From: JABDJX01 sp039942715
GTDB taxonomy: Bacteria; Pseudomonadota; Alphaproteobacteria; Rhodobacterales; Rhodobacteraceae
DNA length: 64,000 nucleotides
Direction: 5' to 3'
Assembly: GCA_039942715.1 (NCBI GenBank)
Contig: JBDVBY010000001.1
Coordinates: 620,001 to 684,000, forward strand
The translations under genes and the position numbers were made by a program. The notes below the pieces were generated by a model. It was not told the origin of the DNA and did not search any database. It was given only the letters and a program-made list of their open reading frames with translations. Shown piece after piece: positions 26,581-36,710 of the stretch (position 1 is its first letter; each line of letters opens with the position of its first letter).

Positions 26581-28086
26581 TTAACGCCAGAATTCGGGGT
26601 TCAAAAGCGCGATTATCGCCAATGTTTCTAAACGCCCAAGAATCATCGCCGCACTGATGATTCCCTTCGCAGCGTCGCTCAAAGGGGCCACTTGCACCGG
26701 AATATCGCCTGCAATTGTCAGCAATGGGCCTGTGGTCGAAAGCGACGCAATGGTGATGATCATCGTGTCTTCAAAATCCAGACTTCCAGCCAAAGATAGT
26801 GCTGCCATCACCCCGGCGATAGAGACAGCAAACAGCATAAAAAACACCCACGCCGCATAAGCCCCTTGGCGGCGAAACTCGCGTCCGGTTTCGCCTGCAC
26901 TGCCCAAGGACGATGGCATCACAAGCTTGTCCATTTCGCGCATCCCGTGACGGTAAAGCGCATAAACCCGCAGTAGCTTCACCCCGCCGGCCGTTGTTGC
27001 CACGCCTCCGCCAAAAACCGCCAGACCAAGCAACAAAACCCCCGTAGACGAGAAATCAGACCATGCGCGCGTTGACGCCCACCCGTCCGAGACAAAGCCG
27101 GTGGTGGTCAAAAAAGAAGCGACAGTGAACAAAGCGCCCCACAGGCCTTTGAACGCTTCGATCACACCGATGTTTGCAGCGTTTTCAAGCCCGACGACCC
27201 AATGTCGCAGGAACAACAGGGTCGCAACACCAAAGATAATCAGCAGACCCAAACGCAACTCAGGGTCTTTGCCCAAGCTGCGCCATGTGCCAGCGCGGTC
27301 GTCCACAAGAAACGTATGGCGCGACAGCGCGAAGAGAAAAAAGATAAAGATGATCAACTCACCGCGCAGCCCCGTCGCACTTTCGCTCACACCGCTCAGC
27401 GGAGATATGCCCGAGGTGGAAAGCGTCGACATCGCATGACAAATCGCGACCAGCGGTGTGTCCCCTGCAATAAACAGCGCTGCCCAGAGCGCCAGTGTCA
27501 GCCCGATATAGACCGGCAAAAGCCGTGCGGTGTAGCGGCGCAAGCGCATCGCCGGGTCCGCCACACGATCAATCTGGCGCGTCCCTTGGCCGATTTCGCG
27601 CGCAGAGGACACCTCAAAGCCACCAAGGTTCAGCGGCGCCATCACGGCAATCGCCGTTACCCAAATAAACAAACCGCCAAGCCAACCGACAATGGCGCGC
27701 CACAAATGCACGGTTGGCGGCAATCGGTCGGGGTCAAACAACGTCATACCGGTTGTTGTGAGGGACGAGACCATCTCGACATAGGCGTTCATAAATCGCG
27801 TGTCCGGCACAGATTCAGCGAATGGAACAGCAAGCATCAGCGGTAGACCTGCCAAACAAGCGGTGATCGAGATCAAATGACTGCGTCCTTGGCGTCTGAT
27901 CCGCATGCCCGTCGTCGCAAGTGCGACCATCACAAAGAAAAAACCAAACAGGATCGCCCAGTAAAAGAAGGCCCGCGCAGTTTCAAAGTCGCGTACTGCG
28001 GCCCCGTGAATCGCTGGGATCAGCATCGCCGTAGCGCCCATGCCGATCAAAATCACAATGAACGGCAGATCGTAAAAGCGTTGCAT
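26581..28086 (-). CDS. trkH: Trk potassium uptake transmembrane protein
   Basis: A 501-residue membrane protein with four membrane-pore-membrane repeats. Selectivity-filter-type loops are visible: SLTTTGMTLFD, STLSTSGISPL, SFLTTTGFVSDG and SLSTTGPL. It imports potassium together with TrkA. The ATG overlaps the trkA stop by one base (TGATG). The trkA-trkH-hfq-hflX order is typical of alphaproteobacteria, where ntrYX lies further upstream. Confidence 0.94.
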   Translation of the reverse strand: MQRFYDLPFIVILIGMGATAMLIPAIHGAAVRDFETARAFFYWAILFGFFFVMVALATTGMRIRRQGRSHLISITACLAGLPLMLAVPFAESVPDTRFMNAYVEMVSSLTTTGMTLFDPDRLPPTVHLWRAIVGWLGGLFIWVTAIAVMAPLNLGGFEVSSAREIGQGTRQIDRVADPAMRLRRYTARLLPVYIGLTLALWAALFIAGDTPLVAICHAMSTLSTSGISPLSGVSESATGLRGELIIFIFFLFALSRHTFLVDDRAGTWRSLGKDPELRLGLLIIFGVATLLFLRHWVVGLENAANIGVIEAFKGLWGALFTVASFLTTTGFVSDGWASTRAWSDFSSTGVLLLGLAVFGGGVATTAGGVKLLRVYALYRHGMREMDKLVMPSSLGSAGETGREFRRQGAYAAWVFFMLFAVSIAGVMAALSLAGSLDFEDTMIITIASLSTTGPLLTIAGDIPVQVAPLSDAAKGIISAAMILGRLETLAIIALLNPEFWR

Positions 28087-29462
28087 CAGAAAAAGTCGAT
28101 TGTGACCTGAAAGAGCTGCTCGACGGCGGGCACCTCACTGGCCATCACAAAAACAACGATTACATCGCCTTCATCGATTTTTGTCCCCCCCGTGGGGCGC
28201 ACCACTTCGCCCTTTTTCATCACGGCACCGACCAGCACACCTTCGGGGAAATCGATGTCACGGATCGCTTTGCCCGCAAGCGGCGAAGGCGAGAGGATTT
28301 GCGCCTCGATCACTTCGGCCTCGGCGTCCCCGATGGAATACACGCTGCGCACGCGGCCATGACGGATATGACGCAGAATAGAGCTGACCGTGGTCGAGCG
28401 GGGGTTGATGTAGGCGTCAATATCCAGCGGTTCCATCAGCGGGATCAGCGTTGGATCGTTGACCAATGTGATCGCCATTTTGCAGCCCGACTGCTTGGCG
28501 CGCACCGCCGCCAGAAGGTTGGTTTTATCGTCATCTGTGACCGCCAAAATCGCATCGGCCCTGTCCACTCCGGCTTCGGCCAGCAGTTCCATATTCAAAC
28601 CATCACCGTTGAGCACAATCGTACGCTCCAGCGTATCCGCGGCGTGCTCCGCACAAGCGCGGTTTTTCTCGATCATCTTGGCGCGCAGACGGTCTGCGCG
28701 GCCCTCAAGCGCAGTGGCCACTGCAAGGCCTACATTACCGCCTCCAACGATCACCACCCGCTCTTGACGATCTACGGTTTTGCCAAAGATTTCAAAGGTG
28801 CGCGTCATGTCCTCAAAGTGGGTCATGACGTAAATCTGATCATCGCCGTAAAGCTGATCATTTGCCGCTGGTGTGAACAGTTTTTCACCGCGTCGCACGC
28901 CCACTACGATGGCGCGCAGGGTTGAAAACAGGTCGGTCAACTGGCGGAGCGGCGTGTTCAGAACCGGGCAATCCTCGTCGAGTTGAATGCCGAGCAGTTG
29001 CGCTTTGCCTTCCAAGAAAAGCTCTGTGTCAAAAGCTGCCGGTGCACTCAGACGACGAAGGGCCGCCTCGGCTACTTCACGCTCGGGGCTGATCACCACG
29101 TCAATCGGCAGGTGATCGCGCCGATAAAGATCAGAGTAAATCGCCGTCAGATAGCTTTGCGCCCGCAGGCGCGCGATTTTGCGTGGAATTTCAAAAACTG
29201 AGTGCGCGACCTGACAGGTGACCATGTTCACCTCATCCGAATGGGTCGCCGCAATGATCATATCAGCATCCGCAGCCCCTGCCCGATCAAGGATATCAGG
29301 ATAGCTTGCGTGTCCCGCGATACCTTGGACATCCAACGTATCCGTCGCCCGGCGCACCAGATCTGCGTTATTGTCAACGACCGTGACGTCGTTTCTCTCA
29401 CCTGAGAGATGCCGCGCGATTTGCCAGCCAACCTGACCTGCGCCGCAAATAATGACCTTCAT
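28086..29462 (-). CDS. trkA: Trk potassium uptake regulatory protein
   Basis: A 458-residue cytoplasmic subunit that gates TrkH by nucleotide binding. It has two RCK halves: MKVIICGAGQVGWQIARHLS at the N-terminus and VVIVGGGNVGLAVATALEGR in the second half, each followed by a C-domain (CPVLNTPLRQLTDLF and ILSPSPLAGKAIRDIDFPEG). AGAGG precedes the ATG at 29462; a 14-codon upstream extension has no conservation. Confidence 0.95.
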   Translation of the reverse strand: MKVIICGAGQVGWQIARHLSGERNDVTVVDNNADLVRRATDTLDVQGIAGHASYPDILDRAGAADADMIIAATHSDEVNMVTCQVAHSVFEIPRKIARLRAQSYLTAIYSDLYRRDHLPIDVVISPEREVAEAALRRLSAPAAFDTELFLEGKAQLLGIQLDEDCPVLNTPLRQLTDLFSTLRAIVVGVRRGEKLFTPAANDQLYGDDQIYVMTHFEDMTRTFEIFGKTVDRQERVVIVGGGNVGLAVATALEGRADRLRAKMIEKNRACAEHAADTLERTIVLNGDGLNMELLAEAGVDRADAILAVTDDDKTNLLAAVRAKQSGCKMAITLVNDPTLIPLMEPLDIDAYINPRSTTVSSILRHIRHGRVRSVYSIGDAEAEVIEAQILSPSPLAGKAIRDIDFPEGVLVGAVMKKGEVVRPTGGTKIDEGDVIVVFVMASEVPAVEQLFQVTIDFF

Positions 29463-29586
29463 TGGTGCCTCTTGGCATGCCTCTGTCGTGAATTTGTCTG
29501 ACACGGGCGAGTGCTATGTGCAACTCTTGTGATTTAGGGAATTTCGGCTAGCGTTGCGGGTGAAACACGCCAAAAGGAAGACGCGC

Positions 29587-29985
29587 ATGAAGATTGTACG
29601 CAACGGCACCAACCCCTCTGAAACGCCCTCGCCCGACTATTTCACTGGCACTGTGCGCATGGACACACCGTTTAATGCCGAAGCACCGGGGTGCGTTGGC
29701 GGGGTTACGGTGACATTCGAACCCGGTGCGCGCACGGCCTGGCATACGCATCCTAAAGGGCAGACACTGATCGTTACGGCGGGCGTCGGCTGGGCGCAAC
29801 GCGAGGGCGGTGCGCGCGAGGAAATTCACCCCGGCGATGTGGTTTGGTTTCCGGCAGGCGAGCGGCACTGGCATGGCGCGACCTCAACCCATGCGATGAC
29901 GCATATTGCGATTGCCGAATCGGTGGATGGAAACCGCGTGGATTGGGAAGTGCATGTGACGGACGAAGAGTATCTGGCTGGTTAA
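29587..29985 (+). CDS. Cupin-domain protein
   Basis: A 132-residue small cupin. WHTHPKGQTLIVTAGVGWAQ gives the HxH metal ligands and PGDVVWFPAGERHWHGA the second cupin motif with the last His. Similar proteins are annotated as (R)-mandelonitrile lyase-like cupins or carboxymuconolactone-type partners, but no activity can be assigned. AAAAGGAAG precedes the ATG. The gene stands alone next to the dnaE 3' end. Confidence 0.88.
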   Translation: MKIVRNGTNPSETPSPDYFTGTVRMDTPFNAEAPGCVGGVTVTFEPGARTAWHTHPKGQTLIVTAGVGWAQREGGAREEIHPGDVVWFPAGERHWHGATSTHAMTHIAIAESVDGNRVDWEVHVTDEEYLAG

Positions 29986-29998
29986 GGAAAGACCGCCT

Positions 29999-30055
29999 GC
30001 ATTCATCTATTCACAAATACTCCGGGGAGTGCGAGGGGCAGAGCCCCTCGCTTTG
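29999..30055. repeat. GC-rich palindromic element, copy 2
   Basis: The stem GCGAGGGGC-AGA-GCCCCTCGC (30031-30051) is preceded by CATCTATTCACAAATACTCC. It lies between the convergent cupin and dnaE genes. The AAATACTC flank reads as a T-rich tail after the stem on the minus strand, so it could end dnaE transcripts. Matches copies 1 and 4 closely. Confidence 0.78.
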
Positions 30056-30084
30056 GGCGCGCAGCGGTGCTGCGGCGCAAAACC

Positions 30085-33000
30085 CTAAGCGTCCTCCACC
30101 AGCACCACGCCGGGCAGCGATTTTAGCGCACCTTTTATCTGCGGCGACACCGGCCATGCATCGCCAATGTGGATCGCAACATCTTGCGGGGCATCCGGCA
30201 GGTGCACATCAAGCGCCGTGATTTTGATCGGCCCCTTGGCTTTGATTGATCCATCATCGCGGAAGCGTTCCAGCACGGATTGGATCATTGGCACCGCCTC
30301 AACTTCGTCGATCATCACATTGAGGCCGACACTAACTCCGGCAGAGATTACAGACTCAAGCGGTGCGAGCGAGCGGGCCATGGGGTCGTATTGACCCTCG
30401 TTCAGCCGCCCTTCGATCAACATCACGACCTCTGACGTTTCGTCTAAAACCGCGCGGGTTTTTTCGAAGTCTTCGGGGAACAACACCATGCCGCTCAGCT
30501 GCCCAGTTGGATCAGAGGCATTCATACGGAAATAGCGCGTGCCACGCCCTGACTTGCGCTCTTGCACGGCGGATACGATAACACCAACGCGGGCGATGGC
30601 ACCACCTTCACGCTCGGCTTTTTCCTGTAATTCCAACAAGGTAAGCGTGTCTTTGCGGCGTTTGAGTTGAATGGCGTAATCGTCCAACGGGTGGCCGGAG
30701 AGGTAAAAGCCGATGGCGAGGTTTTCTTCTGCCAAGCGCTCGTTCGGCAACCAGTCTTCGGCTGGTGAGAGGCGCGGTTCAGGAAGATCGTCACCTGCTT
30801 CGCCAAAGAGCGAGACTTGGTTTGAGTTGCGCTGTTCAAAGATCGCAGCCGAGTAATTGGCCAGTGCATCAAGCGATTGGAACACCCGGCGGCGGTTGCC
30901 GTCGAGCACATCAAAGGCGCCTGCGCGCGCCAGCATTTCCAAGGGGCGTTTTCCGATGCGTTTGAGGTCAACACGACGGGCGAGATCGAACAGCGTGACA
31001 AATGGCGTGTCTTCGCGTGCTTCCACGATCAAGCGCATGGCATCAGCCCCGACGTTTTTCAAAGCGCCCAAGGCATAGACCAGCTTGCCGTCCTTGACCG
31101 AGAACGCCGCAAGTGAGCGATTCACGCACGGTGGGATAATCTCGATGTCCAATCCGCGGCGCACCTCTTCGGCGTAAACCGAAAGCTTGTCCGTTTGGTG
31201 CAGATCACAGTTCATCACACCGGCCATGAACTCGACCGGGTGGTTCGCCTTCAACCAGGCGGTCTGATAGCTGACGACTGCGTAGGCGGCAGCGTGGGAT
31301 TTGTTGAACCCGTAGTTGGCAAACTTATCGAGCAAGTTCCAAACCTCGATCGCCTTGTCCTTGTCGACGCCGTTCTTGGCAGCGCCCTCAAGAAACTTGG
31401 GTCGCTCAACGTCCATCGCCTCTTGCAGCTTTTTACCCATGGCGCGGCGCAACAGATCAGCGCCGCCAAGCGAGTATCCGGCCATCTCCTGCGCGATCTG
31501 CATCACCTGTTCCTGATAGACGATAATGCCTTGGGTCTCGTCGAGAATGTGGTCAATCGTGGGGTGTAGCAAGTCGCGCTCGGCACGCTGGTTTTTTACA
31601 TCGCAGTACTGCGGGATGTTCTCCATAGGGCCCGGGCGATAAAGCGCCACAAGTGCCACAATGTCCTCAATACAGTTGGGCTTCATGCGCCGCAGCGCGT
31701 CCATCATGCCCGAGCTTTCCACTTGGAACACAGCGACAGTGCGTGCTTTGGAATAAAGCTCATAGGTGGCATCATCATCGAGCGGGATTTGCCCAATATC
31801 AATCTCTATGCTGCGTTCTTTCAACAAATTCAGAGCGTTCTGGACGACTGTTAAAGTCTTTAGCCCGAGAAAGTCAAACTTAACCAGCCCAGCCTGCTCG
31901 ACCCATTTCATATTGAACTGCGTCGCAGGCATGTCCGAGCGCGGATCGCGGTAGAGCGGCACCAACTGTTCAAGCGGACGGTCGCCAATCACCACACCAG
32001 CGGCGTGGGTTGAGGCGTTTCTAAGCAACCCTTCGACCTGCTGGCCATAGGTCAGCAGACGATCCACAACCTCCTCGGCGCGAGCCTCTTCGCGCAGGCG
32101 CGGCTCGTCGATTAGGGCTTGGGCGATGCTGACAGGTTTCACGCCTTCGACCGGGATCAGTTTCGAGAGGCGATCCACTTGCCCATAAGGCATTTGCAGC
32201 ACGCGGCCCACATCGCGCACGGCGGCTTTGGACAGCAGCGCACCAAAGGTGATGATTTGCCCGACTTTGTCGGACCCGTATTTTTCCTGCACATAGCGGA
32301 TCACCTCTTCACGGCGGTCCATGCAGAAATCGATGTCGAAATCAGGCATCGAGACGCGTTCGGGGTTAAGGAAGCGTTCAAACAGCAACGAGTAGCGCAG
32401 CGGATCAAGGTCGGTGATGGTCAGAGCGTAAGCGACAAGGCTACCCGCTCCCGAGCCACGTCCCGGCCCCACCGGGATCTCTTCATCCTTCGCCCATTTA
32501 ATGAAATCAGCAACGATCAGAAAGTAGCCGGGAAAGCCCATGCCTTCGATGATGTCTAACTCGAATTTCAGGCGGGCATCGTATTCGGCGCGCTCGGCGG
32601 CTGGTTCGATCACGGCAAGGCGCGCATCGAGCCCTTCTTTGGCTTGACGGCGCAGCTCCTCGATTTCGTTATCGGCAAACTTGGGCAAAATCGGATCGTG
32701 GCGCTCGACTGCAAAGGCGCAGCGGCGCGCGATCTGAACGGTATTTTCAATGGCTTCCGGCAGATCAGCAAATAGTGCCGCCATCTCAGATGGTGTCTTC
32801 AGATAGTGCTGCTGCGTCAGGCGACGGCGTCCGTCTTGCTGATCCACATAAGCGCCCTCAGCGATGCAAATCAGCGCGTCGTGCGCCTCGTACATGTCAC
32901 TCTTTGGGAAATAGACGTCGTTTGTGGCGACCAGCGGAAGGTCCATCGCATAGGCCATCTCAATCGCGGGTCGCTCGCTCAACTGTTCGGCCATGGGCAA

Positions 33001-33558
33001 CGCGCCGTCCATTTCCGGATGGCGTTGCAGCTCAACATAAAGCCGCCCCGCGAACACCTCGGCCATACGCTTGAGCAGAAGTTCGGCCTTGGCACGATGG
33101 CCGTTGCGCGACAGTCGCCCGATGGGGCCATCGGGGCCACCTGTAAGACAGATAAGCCCTTCAGAATTGTCCGCCAACTCGCCCATCGTCACATGTGGAA
33201 CATCGGCCTCGCGCAAATAGAGCGCCGAATTAAGCCGCATCAGGCTTTCATAACCGCTGCGATTCTGTGCCAGAAGCACGACGGGCGCAGGCCGCACAGG
33301 CTTCTCGCCCGGCCCCGCAACCTCGTACAACAAATCAACTTGGCATCCGACAATTGGCTGGATGCCCGCTCCCATAGCCGAGACGGAAAACTCCAATCCT
33401 GCGAACATGTTGTTGCTGTCGGTTACGGCGACTGCGGGCATGCCCATCTCGGCACAAATGCCCGGTAATTTCTTGAGCCGCACGGCCCCTTCCAGCAGCG
33501 AGTACTCGGTGTGAAGACGAAGGTGAATAAAGGACGGTGCATTGCTCATGGTTGCCAT
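30085..33558 (-). CDS. dnaE: DNA polymerase III alpha subunit
   Basis: The 1157-residue replicative polymerase. An N-terminal PHP domain (FIHLRLHTEYSLLEGAVRLK, AVAVTDSNNMFAG) is followed by the polymerase core: GPGRGSGAGSLVAYAL at 364-379 and PDFDIDF at 405-411 carrying the first catalytic aspartates. The helix-hairpin-helix region and OB fold (VGVIVSAVQERKSGRGTRYF) are near the C-terminus. Length is normal. Two ATGs three codons apart could start it; neither has a clear ribosome-binding site. Divergent from the ABC operon. Confidence 0.97.
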   Translation of the reverse strand: MATMSNAPSFIHLRLHTEYSLLEGAVRLKKLPGICAEMGMPAVAVTDSNNMFAGLEFSVSAMGAGIQPIVGCQVDLLYEVAGPGEKPVRPAPVVLLAQNRSGYESLMRLNSALYLREADVPHVTMGELADNSEGLICLTGGPDGPIGRLSRNGHRAKAELLLKRMAEVFAGRLYVELQRHPEMDGALPMAEQLSERPAIEMAYAMDLPLVATNDVYFPKSDMYEAHDALICIAEGAYVDQQDGRRRLTQQHYLKTPSEMAALFADLPEAIENTVQIARRCAFAVERHDPILPKFADNEIEELRRQAKEGLDARLAVIEPAAERAEYDARLKFELDIIEGMGFPGYFLIVADFIKWAKDEEIPVGPGRGSGAGSLVAYALTITDLDPLRYSLLFERFLNPERVSMPDFDIDFCMDRREEVIRYVQEKYGSDKVGQIITFGALLSKAAVRDVGRVLQMPYGQVDRLSKLIPVEGVKPVSIAQALIDEPRLREEARAEEVVDRLLTYGQQVEGLLRNASTHAAGVVIGDRPLEQLVPLYRDPRSDMPATQFNMKWVEQAGLVKFDFLGLKTLTVVQNALNLLKERSIEIDIGQIPLDDDATYELYSKARTVAVFQVESSGMMDALRRMKPNCIEDIVALVALYRPGPMENIPQYCDVKNQRAERDLLHPTIDHILDETQGIIVYQEQVMQIAQEMAGYSLGGADLLRRAMGKKLQEAMDVERPKFLEGAAKNGVDKDKAIEVWNLLDKFANYGFNKSHAAAYAVVSYQTAWLKANHPVEFMAGVMNCDLHQTDKLSVYAEEVRRGLDIEIIPPCVNRSLAAFSVKDGKLVYALGALKNVGADAMRLIVEAREDTPFVTLFDLARRVDLKRIGKRPLEMLARAGAFDVLDGNRRRVFQSLDALANYSAAIFEQRNSNQVSLFGEAGDDLPEPRLSPAEDWLPNERLAEENLAIGFYLSGHPLDDYAIQLKRRKDTLTLLELQEKAEREGGAIARVGVIVSAVQERKSGRGTRYFRMNASDPTGQLSGMVLFPEDFEKTRAVLDETSEVVMLIEGRLNEGQYDPMARSLAPLESVISAGVSVGLNVMIDEVEAVPMIQSVLERFRDDGSIKAKGPIKITALDVHLPDAPQDVAIHIGDAWPVSPQIKGALKSLPGVVLVEDA

Positions 33559-33653
33559 GATTACGGGAACCGAAGCCGGGCGAAAGAGCCTTTTCGCACG
33601 CCGTCTTCATTTTCACCCTATCACCGAGCGCATTCCGCCTTAGATTGCCGCTC

Positions 33654-34313
33654 ATGAGATTATCAGTCGAACAAGTCACCAAGCATTTTGACACCTCTGA
33701 CGGCGCAGTGCGCGTGTTGGATGGAATCTCTTTGGAGGTGGCTGCGGGCGAAGTTGTTGCGTTGACGGGAGAAAGCGGGTCGGGCAAATCAACGTTGCTG
33801 CATGTGATTGCGGGGCTTGAACCTGCACAGTCCGGGCGCGTGACGTTGGACAATGTTGAGGTGCTGGGGTTAAGCGACACCGAAAGCGCGCGTCTGCGAC
33901 GCAACGATATTGGCATTGTGTTTCAACAGTTTAACCTGATCCCGTCGCTGACAGTGGGACAGAACATCACCTTTCAGGCGCGTCTTTCCGAGCAGGCGCC
34001 TGATCCAGCGCGCTTAGAAGCTCTGACCGATGCCCTTGGCTTGGGCGCACAAACCACGAAGTATCCCGAACAGCTTTCTGGCGGGCAACAACAGCGTGTG
34101 GCAATTGCGCGCGCGATCCTGCATGCCCCCAAGCTGATCTTGGCCGATGAGCCTACGGGGAACTTGGATGAAGAAACCGGCGACGCGGTTTATGCAGCCT
34201 TGTTGGATCAGGCGCGCGCCTCCGGGGCCTCGCTTTTGATTGCCACGCATTCGATCCGACTGGCTGAGCGCGCGGATCGCCGTTTGCATTTGTCGCACGG
34301 CAAGGTCGCTTAG
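33654..34313 (+). CDS. ABC transporter ATP-binding protein (LolD/MacB type)
   Basis: A 219-residue ATPase. Walker A is GESGSGKSTLLHVIAGL, the signature is LSGGQQQRVAIARAIL and Walker B is LILADEPTGNLDEETG. The NDIGIVFQQFNLIPSLTVGQ Q-loop and Glu-rich D-loop are typical of the MacB/LolD branch that works with FtsX-type permeases by mechanotransmission and not by substrate passage. It is followed directly by the permease gene. Confidence 0.93.
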   Translation: MRLSVEQVTKHFDTSDGAVRVLDGISLEVAAGEVVALTGESGSGKSTLLHVIAGLEPAQSGRVTLDNVEVLGLSDTESARLRRNDIGIVFQQFNLIPSLTVGQNITFQARLSEQAPDPARLEALTDALGLGAQTTKYPEQLSGGQQQRVAIARAILHAPKLILADEPTGNLDEETGDAVYAALLDQARASGASLLIATHSIRLAERADRRLHLSHGKVA

Positions 34314-36710
34314 ATGACGCGTACCGCTCTTATGGCGCTGCTGTCGCATTGGCGGCGCAAGCCGTTCCAGATGGTGACGCTGATCCTTGGGCTGGCTTTG
34401 GCCACGGCGCTTTGGACCGGGGTGCAGGCGATCAACGCAGAGGCGCGCAAGAATTATTCAGAAGCAGCGGACATTTTGGGCGGTGGCGGCCTCTCTGAAT
34501 TGGTGCAAGAGACCGGCGCGCCGATTGCACAGGATACCTTCATCGCCCTGCGCAAAGGCGGCTGGCTGGTCAGCCCGGTAATTGACGGCTGGTTGCCTGC
34601 AAGCGGCGGTCGCGTGCGTTTGTTGGGCGTTGATCCCTACACAGCTCCGCCCGGCGCGTCAGGCGTACGCGACGCTGTGGCCGCCGTCGCGATCCCGGAT
34701 TTCGTCGGCGGAAACGGCGTGATCCTGGCGAACGCCGACACGAGCGCGCGGCTTGGCAATGTGGGCCGCCCGGTCACGGTTGTTGAGGGCATCGCGCCGG
34801 GATTGGCAATTGCTGATTTGGAAACGGCGCAGGATTTGCTGGACGCAGACGGTTTCACGCGGCTGACGGTCGCGGCCAGTCAACCTTTACGCCAAACACC
34901 TCTGGCGGACATCGCCCCTGACCTACGCCTTGAAACGCCCGAAACGGCCGACGATCTTGGTCGCCTTACCGACAGTTTCCATCTGAACCTGACCGCCTTT
35001 GGCCTGCTCTCGTTCGCAGTTGGCCTTTTCATCGTTAATGGCGCGGTTGGCCTCGCCTTTGAACAACGCCGCCCGGTCTTTCGTACCCTGCGCGCGCTTG
35101 GCGTGCCTGCGCGCAGCCTTGTGGTGTTGCTCACTGTCGAACTGCTGGTCTTTGCGCTGATCGCAGGCGCCATCGGCATTTTGCTGGGATACGCCATCGC
35201 CGCCCTTCTCTTGCCAGACGTCGCCGCGACACTCTCCGGCATCTACGGCGCCACCATCGGCGGGACACTGACCCTGTCTCCAGCGTGGTGGCTAAGCGGG
35301 TTAGGCATCGCGATTGCAGGCACTGCACTGGCCGCTGTGACTGGCTTGGTACGCGTCGCCCGCATGTCACCACTCGCCCCGGCCAAGCCGCGCGCATGGG
35401 CGATGGCCAGCAACACAACGATGCGCTGGCAATTGATCCTCGCCGGCCTCTGTCTGGCCATCGCGACCTTGGCGCTTACCATCGGTGACGGTTTGGTTGC
35501 GGGCTTCACCCTGCTCGCCGCCCTTCTCATCGCTGCGGCATTGGTTTTGCCTCCAACGCTCGGCGCGATCATCACGCTGGCCACACGCGGTACCAAAAGC
35601 GCGCTAAGCGAATGGTTCTGGGCCGACACGCGCCAACAACTTCCCGGTTTGTCACTCGCGCTGATGGCATTGCTTCTGGCGCTATCGGCCAACATCGGCG
35701 TCGGGACGATGGTCGAGAGCTTTCGCCTGACCTTCATTGCTTGGACAGATCAGCGCCTTGTCAGCGATCTTTACGTCAGCGCCGAGGATGAGCGCGACAT
35801 CGACGCTTTGGTCGCCTTTTTGGAACCCCGCAGCGACAGTGTCCTTCCGATCTGGCACGTGGGTCGCGATGTTTTTGACGCCCCTGCCGAGATTTATGGC
35901 GTAGTTGATCACCCGATCTATGCGGGCAACTGGCCGCTACTCGCCACAGCGCCCGATGCGTGGAGCCGCTTGGCCAATGGCGAAGGTGCGCTGATAAACG
36001 AGCAAATGGCGCGGCGCGAGGACCTCTCGCCCGGTGATCCGATCACGTTGGATGGTTGGGAGACCGTCATTCTCGGCGTCTATTCTGATTATGGAAACCC
36101 GATTGGACAGGTGGTGATTGCGATCGACCAGCTAACCCAGCGCTTTGAAAATATTGACCGTTTGGACTTTGGCGTGATCACTAAGGACACCGCAGCCGTA
36201 CGCAGCGCGCTCGTTGAAGACTTCGGACTGCCCGAGAACAATATGATCGACCAGACCGCGCTCAAGGCGTTTTCCATCGCGATATTCGAGCGAACATTCG
36301 CCGTCGCTGGTGCGCTCAACGTTCTCACCCTTGGCGTCGCGGGTCTTGCGATCTTGACCAGCCTTCTGACGCTCGCCGAGATGCGCCTGCCGCAACTTGC
36401 CCCTATCTGGGCGATTGGCCTGACGCGCAAAAAACTTGGTCAGATCGAGTTGCTGCGCGCCCTCTTGCTGGCCGCTCTCACCTTCTTGCTTGCGATCCCT
36501 GTGGGGCTTGGCCTTGCCTGGGTCTTGCTGGCGGTGATCAACGTCGAGGCGTTCGGCTGGCGCATCCCGATGACGTTGTTCCCGAAAGACTGGATAACGC
36601 TCGGCGCGCTCTCTCTTTTGGCCGCCGCGCTGGCAAGCCTGTGGCCCGCGTGGAAAATGGCGCGTCGATCGCCGTCGGATTTGGTGAGGGTGTTTACCCA
36701 TGAACGTTAA
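34314..36710 (+). CDS. FtsX-type ABC permease
   Basis: A 798-residue membrane protein, with its ATG directly after the TAG of the ATPase gene. One N-terminal membrane segment (MVTLILGLALATALWTGVQA) precedes an extracytoplasmic domain with LVQETGAPIAQDTFIALRKG. Two groups of membrane segments follow (LLSFAVGLFIVNGAVGLAFE, near residue 230, and a C-terminal set near residues 665-790), which is a double FtsX architecture. Substrate probably a lipid or lipoprotein. The next gene overlaps by 11 bases. Confidence 0.92.
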   Translation: MTRTALMALLSHWRRKPFQMVTLILGLALATALWTGVQAINAEARKNYSEAADILGGGGLSELVQETGAPIAQDTFIALRKGGWLVSPVIDGWLPASGGRVRLLGVDPYTAPPGASGVRDAVAAVAIPDFVGGNGVILANADTSARLGNVGRPVTVVEGIAPGLAIADLETAQDLLDADGFTRLTVAASQPLRQTPLADIAPDLRLETPETADDLGRLTDSFHLNLTAFGLLSFAVGLFIVNGAVGLAFEQRRPVFRTLRALGVPARSLVVLLTVELLVFALIAGAIGILLGYAIAALLLPDVAATLSGIYGATIGGTLTLSPAWWLSGLGIAIAGTALAAVTGLVRVARMSPLAPAKPRAWAMASNTTMRWQLILAGLCLAIATLALTIGDGLVAGFTLLAALLIAAALVLPPTLGAIITLATRGTKSALSEWFWADTRQQLPGLSLALMALLLALSANIGVGTMVESFRLTFIAWTDQRLVSDLYVSAEDERDIDALVAFLEPRSDSVLPIWHVGRDVFDAPAEIYGVVDHPIYAGNWPLLATAPDAWSRLANGEGALINEQMARREDLSPGDPITLDGWETVILGVYSDYGNPIGQVVIAIDQLTQRFENIDRLDFGVITKDTAAVRSALVEDFGLPENNMIDQTALKAFSIAIFERTFAVAGALNVLTLGVAGLAILTSLLTLAEMRLPQLAPIWAIGLTRKKLGQIELLRALLLAALTFLLAIPVGLGLAWVLLAVINVEAFGWRIPMTLFPKDWITLGALSLLAAALASLWPAWKMARRSPSDLVRVFTHER